Source: Apostichopus parvimensis
Lineage: Eukaryota; Echinodermata; Holothuroidea; Aspidochirotida; Stichopodidae
Length of the DNA stretch: 26,689 nt
Direction: 5' to 3'
NCBI GenBank assembly: GCA_000934455.1
Contig: KN885179.1
Span: 1-26,689 of the forward strand
In this document: positions 1 to 10,722 of the stretch, piece by piece
Numbering within the stretch: position 1 is the first letter of the stretch
Layout: the number at the start of each line of letters is the position of its first letter
Translations under genes and position numbers: made by a program
Notes under the pieces: model-generated
Told to the model about the DNA's origin: nothing
The model's database searches: none
Seen by the model: only the letters and a program-made list of their open reading frames with translations

Positions 1-713
1 AATAAAGAGATATGAGAAAACTAATACCTTCATCAAATGTACCTGAAAGGAGTATTTTATCTCTATGCTCTCTTAATTCTCTTCCCCATTTAGTACTTTA
101 CCATCACCTCATTTTCAACCAATTGGTTAACATTTTTAACTATTAAAGGATGATGCTTCTTGAGTTGTTTTTAACACAGCCTGGCGCTTAACATTTGTAG
201 GATGTTCCTTTAAAGGAAGGTTAAAGGCAGGTACTGTAAATGGAAACATTATCTGTTACTGTAGTCCTAGCAAGTTGGGACAATTCCTAATGCTAATACC
301 TCTCTATTAAAACTGTCCTCCCATATCATGTACAAACAGTTCCTAACCTTTACCCGATAGAAACATGATATTCATACTGCACATACTGACAATACGAGTG
401 CTCTGAAGTGGGACAGTACAGTATAGAAAACATTGTCCCAACTGATATGTACATCTACGAAAGGTTTACTGCGTGTGGGGTGTGAGGTGACAAAAATTTC
501 TCCCTCAAGTACTTTAAAATTGTTTGATATCAGGGAAAAGCAACATTGTTATTACCTGAGAGTTATTATTATGAATGACAAGTGTTCTTTTGTGCGTTAA
601 AATAGTACGGCCCAGTCTGAGTGACAATAAGTTACTACCAAATGCAACAAGCAGCTCCAAAGGTGGTCTTGAAATCTGAAAAAAGATACCGAACGTTGAA
701 AGATGATGATTTT

Positions 714-776
714 CTTCGCTCCTCTCTCACCTGTCTCACGGTCAACATATGCAATTTCCTTTCTACCTAAACTGCA
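714..776 (+). repeat. Dispersed ~60-bp motif, copy 1
   Basis: The core CTTCGCTCCTCTCTCACCTG is followed by TCTCAC, a variable stretch, then TGCAATTTCC and TTCTACCTA. The same order of blocks recurs at 907, 8225 and 15838. I do not recognise the family. On the minus strand the core reads GAGACAG|GTGAGAG, which resembles a splice donor. Confidence 0.55.
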
Positions 777-906
777 CTCTGATTTTGGAAGAGATTTAAA
801 AGTGGTACTTCTTGAAGAAGTAAAAAGGTGATATTGAAGTGTAGACTGCACACTCAATGGAAGTTATCTTTACTGGTATCTGTAACATATTTGACTTCAG
901 TATTGA

Positions 907-965
907 CTTCACTCCTCTCTTACATGTCTCAGTTCTACCAATGCACTATAATCTATCTAGCCTGC
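907..965 (+). repeat. Dispersed ~60-bp motif, copy 2
   Basis: CTTCACTCCTCTCTTACATG followed by TCTCAG, then CCAATGCACT and CTATCTAGCCTGC. It is about 190 bp from copy 1 and in the same orientation. The core matches copies 1 and 3 at most positions, while the spacer is less conserved. Confidence 0.55.
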
Positions 966-994
966 AAAAGTTGCTAACATTTAAGCACTGTGCT

Positions 995-1006
995 CCCCCC
1001 CCCCCC
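995..1006. repeat. Poly-C tract (C12)
   Basis: Twelve consecutive C bases follow gtgct. It sits about 30 bases downstream of the second copy of the dispersed ~60-bp motif. Homopolymers like this are length-polymorphic and error-prone in assemblies. Confidence 0.95.
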
Positions 1007-2708
1007 TTCACTGACCTACTTTAGGGTCAACACCTACTACCTCTTCCTTCCAGGTTGTGCAGGCCTTTGTCCCTGTCATCCTTTAATATTTACTGCATAC
1101 AATCTGCATTCAATTTCTAAATTCCTTATAATGCACAGTCACTTTATTATGCAGTTTTCCAGGCTTCAAATTGAGATTTCGTAATTTGCAGAGTTAGAAA
1201 GCCTTTTTCACTGGTAGCCTGGATTTAAAAGTCACCGGATGATAATGCTTATGACTTTGTCTACTTAAACTCAATTAGAATGTCAACTTCATACCTTGAC
1301 AAGTCAAGGACATTTTCCATTGAAAATCCTGCAAATCAGTGCTTTCATCAGCTTTTCCATATACTGTATATGAAGCAGATAGGTGAAAAGATCAGGGAGA
1401 TGATTTTACTGCAGCAATCAAGTCCGGCTATTACTCAGTTTATCCTCCTGGGAAATTTGGTGGACTTGAAAAATGTAGGGGGAATTGTTCTCACAGCTAG
1501 GTTGTTTGTTTGAGAATAGAGATAGTTTCCCAGTGTAAATAGGTGAGAATATTGCCATGGGGGGAGGGGGGAGACTTTGGTTGAGCTTTCTCTAGGGGAA
1601 TCTCTCATGACCTAACACATTTACTTGCCTTCGTGTCGTACTGAAATTGGTAAAGTCTTAGGCACTGCATCCACACTAACCTAATGCTGGGTCACTCCTG
1701 AATCTGCCATTCTAAAATACCTGCCCTTGTTTTTGTTTTTTTCTAAGATATGTGAATTCTTATCCAATTGGTTCGAACTGTTTGCAGTGACTTTCTCTGA
1801 TCACAGCAAGTAATACCTCATGCATGTCTTACTGTCTATGTAAATTCCTTATTCCTATTTTTATTTTTTCAATATCAAGATCAGTGTTACAGTGAAATCT
1901 TCTCAGATGTCATAATTACAACACCCTTTGCCCCACCCACCTGTAATGTAAATATTACTACTGTATGTGATAACTGTTATGACATTGCTCATTACACCTT
2001 TTGTTAGTGTATAGAATTGAATGTCTGCATAATTATGTTCAACATTCTGCTTTTTGGAGATGGATGGGTTTGCTGCTCCTTGAATAAGTTAATCATATTC
2101 AGACAGGGAAGGACTGCCAAAGCTGACCGATGATGTGAATAATATAGTATATGCCCAAATTCAGCAGTTTCAGCAGTAGAAGTGATGGCATATGGTAGAC
2201 CCATAAACTTGTGCAAACCCATCATAAGTCAAACTAGATTGGTGAGCTTTTTACACATGTTAGTGAATCATCACCCTCTTCTGTCTAGTTGTCATTTCAG
2301 TAAAAATTAATTGCTGATAATCCATCTTCTCCTCTCTGTACCTCCCCATTCTTCCCCTTCAAAAACAAAAAGAAGTTCTTAGTTCAGGCTTGAAAGTAAT
2401 GTGATGGAGTTTCCGCCTTTCTTACATCTGTTGTAGCATCAACTGACATATACACTATAATGGAAGAGCCATCATGTTATTACTGTTACCCCCTACGATT
2501 GGTCATACGTACAGTATATATGTAATGCAATCCATAAAGTGTCCCCGAAATTTAGCTGTGCATACTCACATAATGTGGTATAGATGGATTTAGCTGATTT
2601 AGTAAGCTGTCAAAAGTACAGTATGCCTTCATGTTAATCAGTTGACAAAATTTCTTCTAATTCTTTCATTTCAATAATTCATGTCCACAGCTGCTCTGTG
2701 AAGCAACA

Positions 2709-2763
2709 CAGCTATTCAGTAAAACCTATAAAGTAAAGCCTATATTCAGTAAAGCCTACAGAG
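2709..2763 (+). repeat. Short imperfect direct repeats (GTAAARCCTAT)
   Basis: Three close copies: attcagtaaaacctat, aaagtaaagcctat and attcagtaaagcctac. This is best explained as local slippage or duplication within non-coding sequence. Confidence 0.6.
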
Positions 2764-2847
2764 TCAGGGTTTAGACTGCAGGATCCAGATCTCCTTCGTC
2801 TGGACATAAATTTAAACATCGGAACTGAGAGAACCTGTGTCCCAAAT

Positions 2848-2877
2848 ATTGGTGCGACAAAAATCGGTGTGACAAAA
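2848..2877 (+). repeat. 15-bp tandem duplication
   Basis: Two adjacent 15-mers, attggtgcgacaaaa and atcggtgtgacaaaa, match at 13 of 15 positions. No function is suggested. Confidence 0.6.
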
Positions 2878-3385
2878 ATCTTTGAGTATCATGGTATTGC
2901 CGCCCACTTCAATAACATTAGAACAGCATACACAGTTTGACCTTCAAATATCGAGGCCTGAGAAAACACACTGTGGTAATACACGGTCTGGCTGCAATTG
3001 GTTGTTAGTGTAAAGGCCATCCAAGGGGAGCAGATCAACACATGGAACATAAATTTGACAAAAAATTCTCTGCCAATGTTTAGGTGGCCTAATGTCCCAT
3101 ACAGTAAAAGGTCATTCTATCTAACAGCTCAATGTTTGTATGGAAACCAAATTGGGGAAATTGCAAGGCAGGCAAAATATCTTGTGAAAGTATCCCATTT
3201 ATAAAAGGAAATTATTTCATGAATGTTTTCTACGAGTACTCTAGTGTGGAGCGAGGAGTGAACATGTACTACCTTGGTATGATTAATGGAGAAATGGAGG
3301 CTGTTGTATGAGGCAATGCATGTCTGAATCAAATGTTATCAATATCTTTTAAAAGTAGAATGCATTCATCAATAAAAGGTGTACA

Positions 3386-4022
3386 TTAAAGCAGCATTTT
3401 GCGTTTTGTCGCCGTTTTCCACTTTTTTGACAAGTCCATCAAGTTTTTTACCTATATCAATCACAAAACAGCAAACTAAGATATTAGCCAAGTTTTTTCC
3501 CTGCCAAAAGCGTTTATTGGCGAGTTATTAAGGACATTTGCAGATAATGAGAAAAGTGTCCTCCGACAAATTACACATTAAATATTAATTGCAAACAGTT
3601 CCCCCAACCCACTAGTTTGAATTCAACCAATCAGAGATGCAGGTTTAGTTATGAGCCGTTGCTAAAAATAGATTCAAAACGTCAAGTTGGTAACAAGTTG
3701 GTACAACCAGCGAGCTGGACTCTAGTACAACTGCCATAGACAATCTACACAAATCAAGCATGGTGTTGTATTACGTATCAATGGCCAATGACGTTCATAG
3801 CTTTTAAATATTCATATTATGTGCGAGGTTTATTTGGGTCCCAACGGAAAATGTCTTCGAGAAAAACGAAGTTGAAAGTTGCAAATTTTTCGACTTTTAT
3901 GCCACCATTTGAAGTAAGATTTGAATAGATAAGCTAGTTACAGGTATGTATGTTGTTATGGCATCGTGGAATCAGTGAGGTTGAGAAAAAACCATAGAAA
4001 AGGACGCAAAATGCTGCTTTAA
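3386..4022. mobile_element. MITE-like element with 15-bp TIRs and TTAA target site
   Basis: The left end reads TTAA-AGCAGCATTTTGCGT and the right end ACGCAAAATGCTGCT-TTAA, a perfect 15-bp terminal inverted repeat with the tetranucleotide TTAA directly repeated on both sides. The block is 637 bp including both TTAA copies. No transposase reading frame is present, so it would be non-autonomous. A TTAA duplication is typical of the piggyBac superfamily, but piggyBac termini usually begin CCY and these begin AG, so the superfamily is uncertain. The element is inside the inferred first arrestin intron. Confidence 0.75.
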
Positions 4023-7000
4023 CTATGGGCAATTGTGTGCAGGCTGTCAGATCTCATGCTCAAATCTAAACAGACATTTTTCTTTTCCCATTGCAACATT
4101 TTACACCTAAGTTACTGAGCCTATGGTTCTCTACTAGAACAGGCCTCAATGTACTGTATAGCTGGGAATAATCAGAAGAGTCAGATATAAGGGCTGCCAG
4201 GTACACATTTCGGCCAGTGTTGATGGTCTTGAACTTCTTTGTTGAACACTTAGATCCAATATGTCTAAAATAAATGTCTAGTTACACAAAAGAAAATTTA
4301 CATCACTGTTAACTTTGTCACCTTCTCGTTATCATAATATGGATGGCTGCTCAAAGATTCCATATCATTATGATACTAAGATTTAGAGTTTTGAGAAGGA
4401 TAAACTTTGGTATATTGCAATCGAAACTAGCCCCGTAAGCGACTCTCGGAACTGCGAAATCGTCCCTCTCCATTTAAAATAGAGCAATATCGTGATTGAG
4501 ATTTGCATCAACTGTGTAAATAAATTATTATTTTCTTAAAAGGATGACTTCAGGCAACATTTTTAGTTTTGGACATGTGATAGTCGAGAATAAAATAAAA
4601 CAATTCATGCCTCTTTGTCAACTTTCAAGATATTTGGTTATAGGTCTGTACGATTGCATGGAAACCTCCCTTAAAGCAGCTTTCAAGATTTATTCATAAT
4701 CTTGTTAAGTGGTATATCCACAGCACTGGCTGGGTCTTCTTCTTCATCCCTGTGATGAAAATACACGAAAGCAAAACATGACTGCCTTCCCTCTACTGTA
4801 GGGCTGGCAACATAAAATACTTTCATTCAATTTCACTGATCTTATGATATAGCTAGATTTTAAGGGTCAGATGAAAGAAAACATCTTTTGTCTTGTCATC
4901 TGAAAGCAACTACTGAATGTCACTTTAAAGTACATTTGATAATGGTTTGTTCTCGTCACCACTCTGTTCAGGTCTCCCTTTAACGTTCATGAATTGATTT
5001 TTATGAAAGTTATTATAAATTAAATTCATCAAAGTCACAGCTATGTCAATAATCATATCACCAGTAAGGCCGCACCAAAGGGTGTAATTAAACACCTCTA
5101 TGTGTCTACAGTCAGTCCTTCGGAAATATGAATTGCATTTTAGAAACATTTGAAGTCTGTAACCGACCTTGAAGTGTTGTTTTTTTAGAGACTTTGTGTT
5201 ACTTCTTCGCTTTCTACCTAAGAAGTTATCCTTCTAGTTTGTTTGTATCACAGAAAACCATTCCACTACATTGTTAGAATTAGATAAAAGAGGAAGTTTC
5301 TCAAAAGTGAAAACTTTTATCCAGAGTGTTAGAATATTCTCACACAGTCACATCCACACAGTTACAGCTATGTAAAAGTAAAGAAAACAAGATTGGTGTC
5401 TTAACTTAAGAGTCTAATGCAGTCACCTATTGATCAAAGTTTGGTATTTTTCGCTACATTTACAACTACTGTACATGGCTAGAAATACTGTACAATGTAA
5501 GATGTTCCTTCACAGGTTGAAAACAACACATATTTTTGAAACCTGGTGCTTCAACTTTTCGATATCGCACAGTGTAACTGAATTTTTTATAAATTTACCT
5601 AGTGTGGTATGAATCATATAATAGACTGGACCTTGTAAAGACCATACCCAGTAACTTTCAAGACATGAAAAGCATATTAAAATTGTCATACTATAAATGT
5701 ACAAAAAGACATGACTTTGATATTTATGAAGTAAACAGCCAATTATTAGATACAAGTCATTCATTGGATGTTTAATAGCAGGAAGGAAACTAGGCATAGT
5801 GTCAACAAACAGAATATTTGGTACTGTAATATATGGAGAAACCAGAGAACTAATTTGAAGTGAAAGATACACTAAACTGGTTATAAAGGATAGAATAACA
5901 AAATATCTCTTATAGGGTGAAATCAAAAAATCATTTAACTTCCTTGTCACACTTCAAGCAAATGTACTGTACAATGTGAGACGAACTGATTGCGTTTCTT
6001 GCGTTCGTTGTCAGTAGTGCATGGGATGGCCTAACGAGTAGTCAGTAGTGTATATTACTGCAATGAGAACATCAAGAAAAGGTCATGTTGTACGGAAGAT
6101 CTACATAAAAGTATGTTGGGTTATAATTTGGTTAATATTTACAGTGCTAAGGAGTCACCATCCGTACCTGGTTTATGTAGATTTGCAACAGATATCTTCA
6201 AATGAATAAGCGACGTTTCAGTGTTTTGAGGAACACCACAATGCCTTCCTTGAATCGGGCTAGAACACATACAGTCAGCAGTGTGAATTCTATGAAAAGG
6301 TCTGGGTAAGAGTTTTAAAATTTTTGTCATCTCTCATTGTTGTAATTAATTAATCTATGTATACTTGCTCATGCATATTCACAGCGGCTCACTTTTGAAG
6401 GGATTCAGTTTGTAAGTTTAAAGAAAGTCACCGATTTGTGATTTCCACTCGATTATTGACTCATACATTTTGCCAATTATTTATTCTTGTCTTTTAGAGC
6501 CTGCAGAATGGTTCGCATAAAATGTCACAGTTAGTCCATTACACTGCCTAAATTAATGCCATCTTTTACACAATGAAAATCTAAGGTTGACAAAGCATCT
6601 ATCTTCCACTTGTCACCGGTGTCGAGTGGTAACCTGACAACTTTGCAAAAAAATGATGGCAACGATAACAGCAAACGTGTCTCAAAACTCCTCATTTTGT
6701 TGAATATTTTGCAAATTATGACCGACAGCATGTAGAAAATGCCTCGAGAAATCATGTAGGAGGGTTTTGTCCACCTTAAGTGTATTGGTATTCTGACACG
6801 AAACATTTTTTCTTTGTTTTTATGTTAGCGAATCTTAATACTATCCTACCGTTGTTAGTGTATGGCAAATTGAAGCCTAACCAACTTGGCAGTTCCATGC
6901 TTTTTGGCAAAAATGTTTTACCAAAGTGACATAATATCGTGTATTGTGGATTTGATTTTCTGCATATCAAGTCTAAATGGGTCTTGTGTCATTAACTGAT

Positions 7001-8191
7001 GAATTTTAATATCTCGTAACTCAGAATATATTGGTTACAACTTGTTTCATTGTAGTAATTTAATGCTCTTATATGTAAACTTCAGATGGGGATGTCTGCA
7101 TGTCTATTGTTGGCAGTCTACTTCAGCTGCTACAAATATACTCGACTGTTTATATATGCCTGCGCAAAACCAAGCCGCCAGGATATCCATGTTCAACAAT
7201 CTCTTTCAATTGTTGAGAAATTCATACATGAACACAACATATTTATGAATGACTTTAAAACATATCATATACTTTGCAAGCTCAACCTATTCCCTACAGT
7301 CATAAATTGTTATATTAGATTTTAAATTACGTTTTTGCTGTTTGTTTATTAATGCTCCATGAACAACATACGCACATGAAAACTTCCCGTACACAATGCA
7401 CATGCAGATAGCGAACCATTTTACACAGTTAATTTCCATTGAGATTGGTCATTGACAAAATCAGTTTACAACTTAAACTTGCTTCAAGTTTGCCAAGGTA
7501 CTGATTTTTTTCATTCTGTGATATGTTTGCAATGATAGTCTTGCTAATATTGGGGTTTGACTAGTCCACAAGTTATACGCCAAAATGTGGACCGTAGTGC
7601 ATTTCTATTCGCCAAACCTTAAATTCCAGTCGCCAGTGGCGAGTTGTCGACCGTATTTGTGGAGGCCTGCCAAGGGTATTAATTCCCAAATGGGCTATAA
7701 GCTTTTGAACTTTATGATATTCACCCTCATGCTTGGAATAAAACACAGCGGTGATAGTACCAAACATGACAGAATTTTTGTAAATTGATTGTAAAAAACT
7801 AAAGGAATAGTGCAGTGAAGATGTTGCAGCATGGTTGTTTGTTGTGTTAATGTAAATTTTACTGGATCACCGTAAGTGCAAAGTACGGATTTATTACTTA
7901 GAACCTTCTCCAAAAAGTACCTCTGAATTTCCAAACTTTAATTGTCTCACGTAGATGACCGGCAAACTACACAGTGACAGATACAGATGTTGTGTATATT
8001 ACATACGATTGAACAATAAACAATGCTTAGTCTGGGATTGTAGCACTGGATCCTTCAGCTAGATTAAGACTTTCTTAGTTCCCCATTCATAGATATTTGA
8101 ATAAATCATAAAGGTCTGTAGAACCCCAAAAATGAAAAGAAAAAAGAAAAAAGAAAGGGAATTGGCCTTGATCGAGAATGGGTTCACAGGG

Positions 8192-8329
8192 CTGCAGTGC
8201 TTGGAAAGGTCTAAGTAGAATTTACTTCGCTCCTCGCTTACCTGTCTCCCCACAACTCTAGCACCTTGTTCTACTGTGCCTAGCATGAACTGGTAATCTG
8301 ACTGCAGTGCTTGGAAAGGTCTAAGTAGA
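8192..8329 (+). repeat. 110-bp-period local duplication (28-bp exact direct repeats)
   Basis: A 28-bp word starting ctgcagtgcttggaaaggtc and ending taagtaga occurs at 8192-8219 and again, identically, at 8302-8329. The offset is 110 bp. The intervening sequence holds copy 3 of the dispersed motif, so the repeats may be either the ends of a tandem unit or target-site-like flanks. It ends about 280 bp before the microexon. Confidence 0.85.
8225..8287 (+). repeat. Dispersed ~60-bp motif, copy 3
   Basis: CTTCGCTCCTCGCTTACCTG followed by TCTCCCC, a variable stretch and TGCCTAGCATG. It lies inside the 110-bp duplicated block that begins at 8192. On the minus strand it reads GGAGACAG|GTAAGCG, a near-consensus splice donor. 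Confidence 0.55.
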
Positions 8330-8590
8330 TTATAGTGCATTTTATACTATATGGTGATTTGGGCACTGGTAAGCGTTGTCGTTGCTATAAGCAAACAAGT
8401 TTTTTTTTTGGTTTTTCAAGTTGCAATGTAGGGTGTCTAGAAGTATTAATGCATGCTCACCGTTATAACATTAATTAATATGCATGTAAGAAATTAAGAA
8501 TCAACCCAATTGTATTGACCTATCAAAACATGAACCCTCAGAACTTGACCTGAGACTTGTCTTGTTCTTCATAGATTTTTCACAATGGCA

Positions 8591-8607
8591 TTTCTCTTTC
8601 GTTTCAG
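8591..8607 (+). other. 3' splice site (polypyrimidine tract and AG) of the arrestin microexon
   Basis: The run tttctctttcgtttcag is 13 pyrimidines out of 15 followed by AG, directly before the conserved codons. It fixes the exon start at 8608. Another pyrimidine-rich stretch lies about 30-50 bases upstream (ttgtcttgttcttc), where a branch point could sit. Confidence 0.85.
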
Positions 8608-8638
8608 AGTTTTTAAGAAGAGCAGTCCAAATGGCAAG
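8608..8638 (+). CDS. ARRB: Beta-arrestin internal microexon (second coding exon, 31 nt)
   Basis: The first base completes a codon split with the previous exon; the remaining 30 bases read VFKKSSPNGK. This matches the start of the arrestin N-domain: vertebrate beta-arrestins have RVFKKASPNGK and, from memory, the Drosophila beta-arrestin Kurtz has VFKKSSPNGK. In the family this is beta-strand I. It takes part in the three-element interaction that holds the basal state, and the Lys-Lys pair (K10/K11 in beta-arrestin 1) senses phosphates on activated GPCRs. Beta-arrestins are cytosolic; they desensitise GPCRs and link them to clathrin/AP2 and MAP kinase scaffolds. SPNGK favours the beta-arrestin clade over visual arrestins. 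The exon is bounded by tttctctttcgtttcag and gtaagt. It enters with one base of a split codon and ends on a codon boundary, and I recall the same phases in vertebrate ARRB genes. Neither the start-codon exon nor the following TVYLGKRDF exon was found in the window. Confidence 0.87.
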
Positions 8639-8644
8639 GTAAGT
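8639..8644 (+). other. 5' splice site of the arrestin microexon
   Basis: The junction AAG|GTAAGT matches the metazoan U1 donor consensus across every intron position. It follows the Lys codon that ends the conserved PNGK motif, so the reading frame leaves the exon in phase 0. Confidence 0.87.
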
Positions 8645-9307
8645 TGAAATATGTTTCAAAAGTCTTTAGAGATGGTCTTTTGCAAAGAAATTACAGAGTT
8701 TATACGACTGTGTAGGTTCTGTTTCATTTCTGTAGATTCGACATACTTTCTGTGCGTTCACGGTAGTCATTGTTTTTAAATTATCTGTAAAGAAATCTCA
8801 TATTTCCTGTATTTTGGTGTTTTATATAAACCTCTCGTTTACTCGAGGAAGTAGGCCACGGCTGAGGAAACTGTTATGTAATCAGTGTAACTGATCTGCA
8901 AAATGTATACTTTCCCCTTTAAAATGTTCCTAGCAATCGATACATTTATAATGTTTCCTCGCACTGTCAATGTCCCCTAAATGCAGGGCACCATCAAATC
9001 GTAGTCTCCATATTGGATATATGATTTTGTACATGTAGATGGGATTCTGTCATTCACTCTTACTATATTATTATTTCAGGTTAAGAATTTTCATTAAAAT
9101 CTAACGTTTATTTGGTTTTGCACTAAAGCAGAGCTTAAGTTTAACCAGAAGGAATAAGTATATAGGGACTCGGGAGTAGAATCCTTAAAATAGGATAAAA
9201 CCAGTTTCACTTTCACAAATCCTTGTGACTTTTCTATAGACCACAGTAGGTTACAAATCTTTCTTTGAACCATATATATTTGTAGGTGTAGTACCATTCT
9301 TTTCTTG

Positions 9308-9382
9308 CATATATATATATATATAAATGTGTATATACATATACATATATATATATACATAAATATATATAAGTATATATAA
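9308..9382. repeat. Imperfect AT/ATAC microsatellite
   Basis: Runs of (AT)n are interrupted by GTGTAT and ACATAT variants. The reading frames of 75-88 codons that cross it, with many Tyr and Ile codons, are artefacts of this tract. Confidence 0.93.
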
Positions 9383-10623
9383 AACCTGCCATATTCTGTG
9401 ACTTTCTATCCTTTGATTGCGATTTTCTGAAAGCTATAACTACCAGTAGGAGAGTACACAAAGCCTTTCTGCATTCTTAGAACAAAAACTGTCATATTTG
9501 ACAAGTCTTTCAACTGAGTTCTGCATGTGTCAAACCTGTGTGTTGACCTGTATTAAATATTCATCCATTAAAAGGATAGCCCTCAATCTAACCTTTAACC
9601 ATCCGTCAGATAATAATCATGTGACTTCATCTAATTACCGATAACTCAACATCTTAATTGTTTACAATGTATCACAGTCTTCATTTTGCAAAATTGATTT
9701 TGTGTGGAATTTCTTCAGTTTATGTTTTTAATATCATTCTTTCTTGGTAAGATTTGGTTGAACTATAAAGTGAGAGATTCAATTTGCAGGTGGCTTTCCT
9801 TTAACCTTCCAGTAGTCTACGTACCACCAGATTGTGGCAAACGCAGCACAAAATGCTGCAATATAAACATCGTCTTTAATTATTTTCGATGACGCTGACT
9901 AGTGTAAAGCATGCTGGTCGCCAGCTTCAGTTTGCATCTAATTAATTATTCATTTATACAATGCCTGGTCTTTGATATTAATTTTCGTGGCTGTATCACA
10001 TATTTTAAGTAATATATATGAGTGTTGGATTAAGGGACTCATAGTTGGCGTATTGAAAATTATGATGTCTGTGATGTGGTTAATGGGTCGAAGGGTAGGC
10101 GTACATTTTACATTGTGTAATTGTATTAAGCAGTCTCGAGAATTACAGGTCTCATGGCCAGATGTGGTCATGATGTCACAACAAAGAAAATGCTATCATT
10201 AGTACTCATTGGTTCTTATTTTAAGCTAGATGTTGACATCATTACAAATGTAACACGCATGCTTTGGTCTTATACAACGAGGTTCCATCTCAACTCATAT
10301 ACTCTCTCAGTTGAATCCTGACTCCTGCCTTCGAGCTGCATGTTGAATTGGGTGGAAGAGCTATGTTATTAGCTATGCACAATTTCCTAACCCACAATCT
10401 AATAGGTTACAACCAGTTCATTACATAGTCGATCAGTGAGTTATCTAAGAAAAGTTAAATTGTTTGTTTCCCAAGCAAACACATTTAATGGGATGGTTTA
10501 TTTCTATTCTAAATTTTTAAGTTTTTTAATATCTAATTGAGGTTTTTCCCACATTAAAGAAACAGTCTTTAGATGCCAAAATATCTTTACTTGCTAATTA
10601 TTTTTACTAAAGTCATAGGATTA

Positions 10624-10722
10624 TACAGTTCCTACAATACTGTAGGAATCATCAGATTAAGGCAGAACCAATAACAATAATACAGTAACTACATACTGCA
10701 GGTATCATCAGACTGTGAAAAA
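10624..10722 (+). repeat. Imperfect two-copy repeat containing a perfect hairpin
   Basis: TACAGTTCCTACAATACTG followed by TAGGAATCATCAGA recurs, about 57 bp on, as TACAGTAACTACATACTG followed by CAGGTATCATCAGA. The first copy folds perfectly: TTCCTACA, loop ATAC, TGTAGGAA (10629-10648). The second copy has lost much of the pairing. Confidence 0.6.

Larger units (their letters stand above)
1..8607 (+). other. Inferred upstream intron of the arrestin gene (partial); no gene seen
   Basis: I looked for a short first exon ending in GT with a preceding Gly-Thr-Arg-like sequence and found none, so the intron probably starts outside the window. Apart from the repeats annotated separately (C tract, dispersed motif copies, small duplications, the TTAA-flanked element, the 110-bp duplication), the stretches 1-713, 1010-2700, 2880-3385, 4023-7560 and 7650-8190 show nothing I can name. 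Their reading frames are short, many start at non-ATG codons, and none carries a known motif. An unrelated gene upstream, or on the minus strand, cannot be excluded. Confidence 0.6.

Noticed and set aside
2998..3204. Frame starting MVVSVK, superficially like the N-terminus of insect visual arrestins
   Set aside because: The start codon is TTG, and the following residues (AIQGEQINTW) show none of the expected KVFKK sequence. It is a coincidence.
5510..5950. 146-codon minus-strand reading frame, the longest in the window
   Set aside because: It begins with GTG and has no upstream ATG in frame, no recognisable domain and AT-driven hydrophobic composition. A frame of this length is plausible by chance in an AT-rich 27-kb window.
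9094..9461. Minus-strand Tyr/Ile-rich reading frames
   Set aside because: They are translations of the AT microsatellite.
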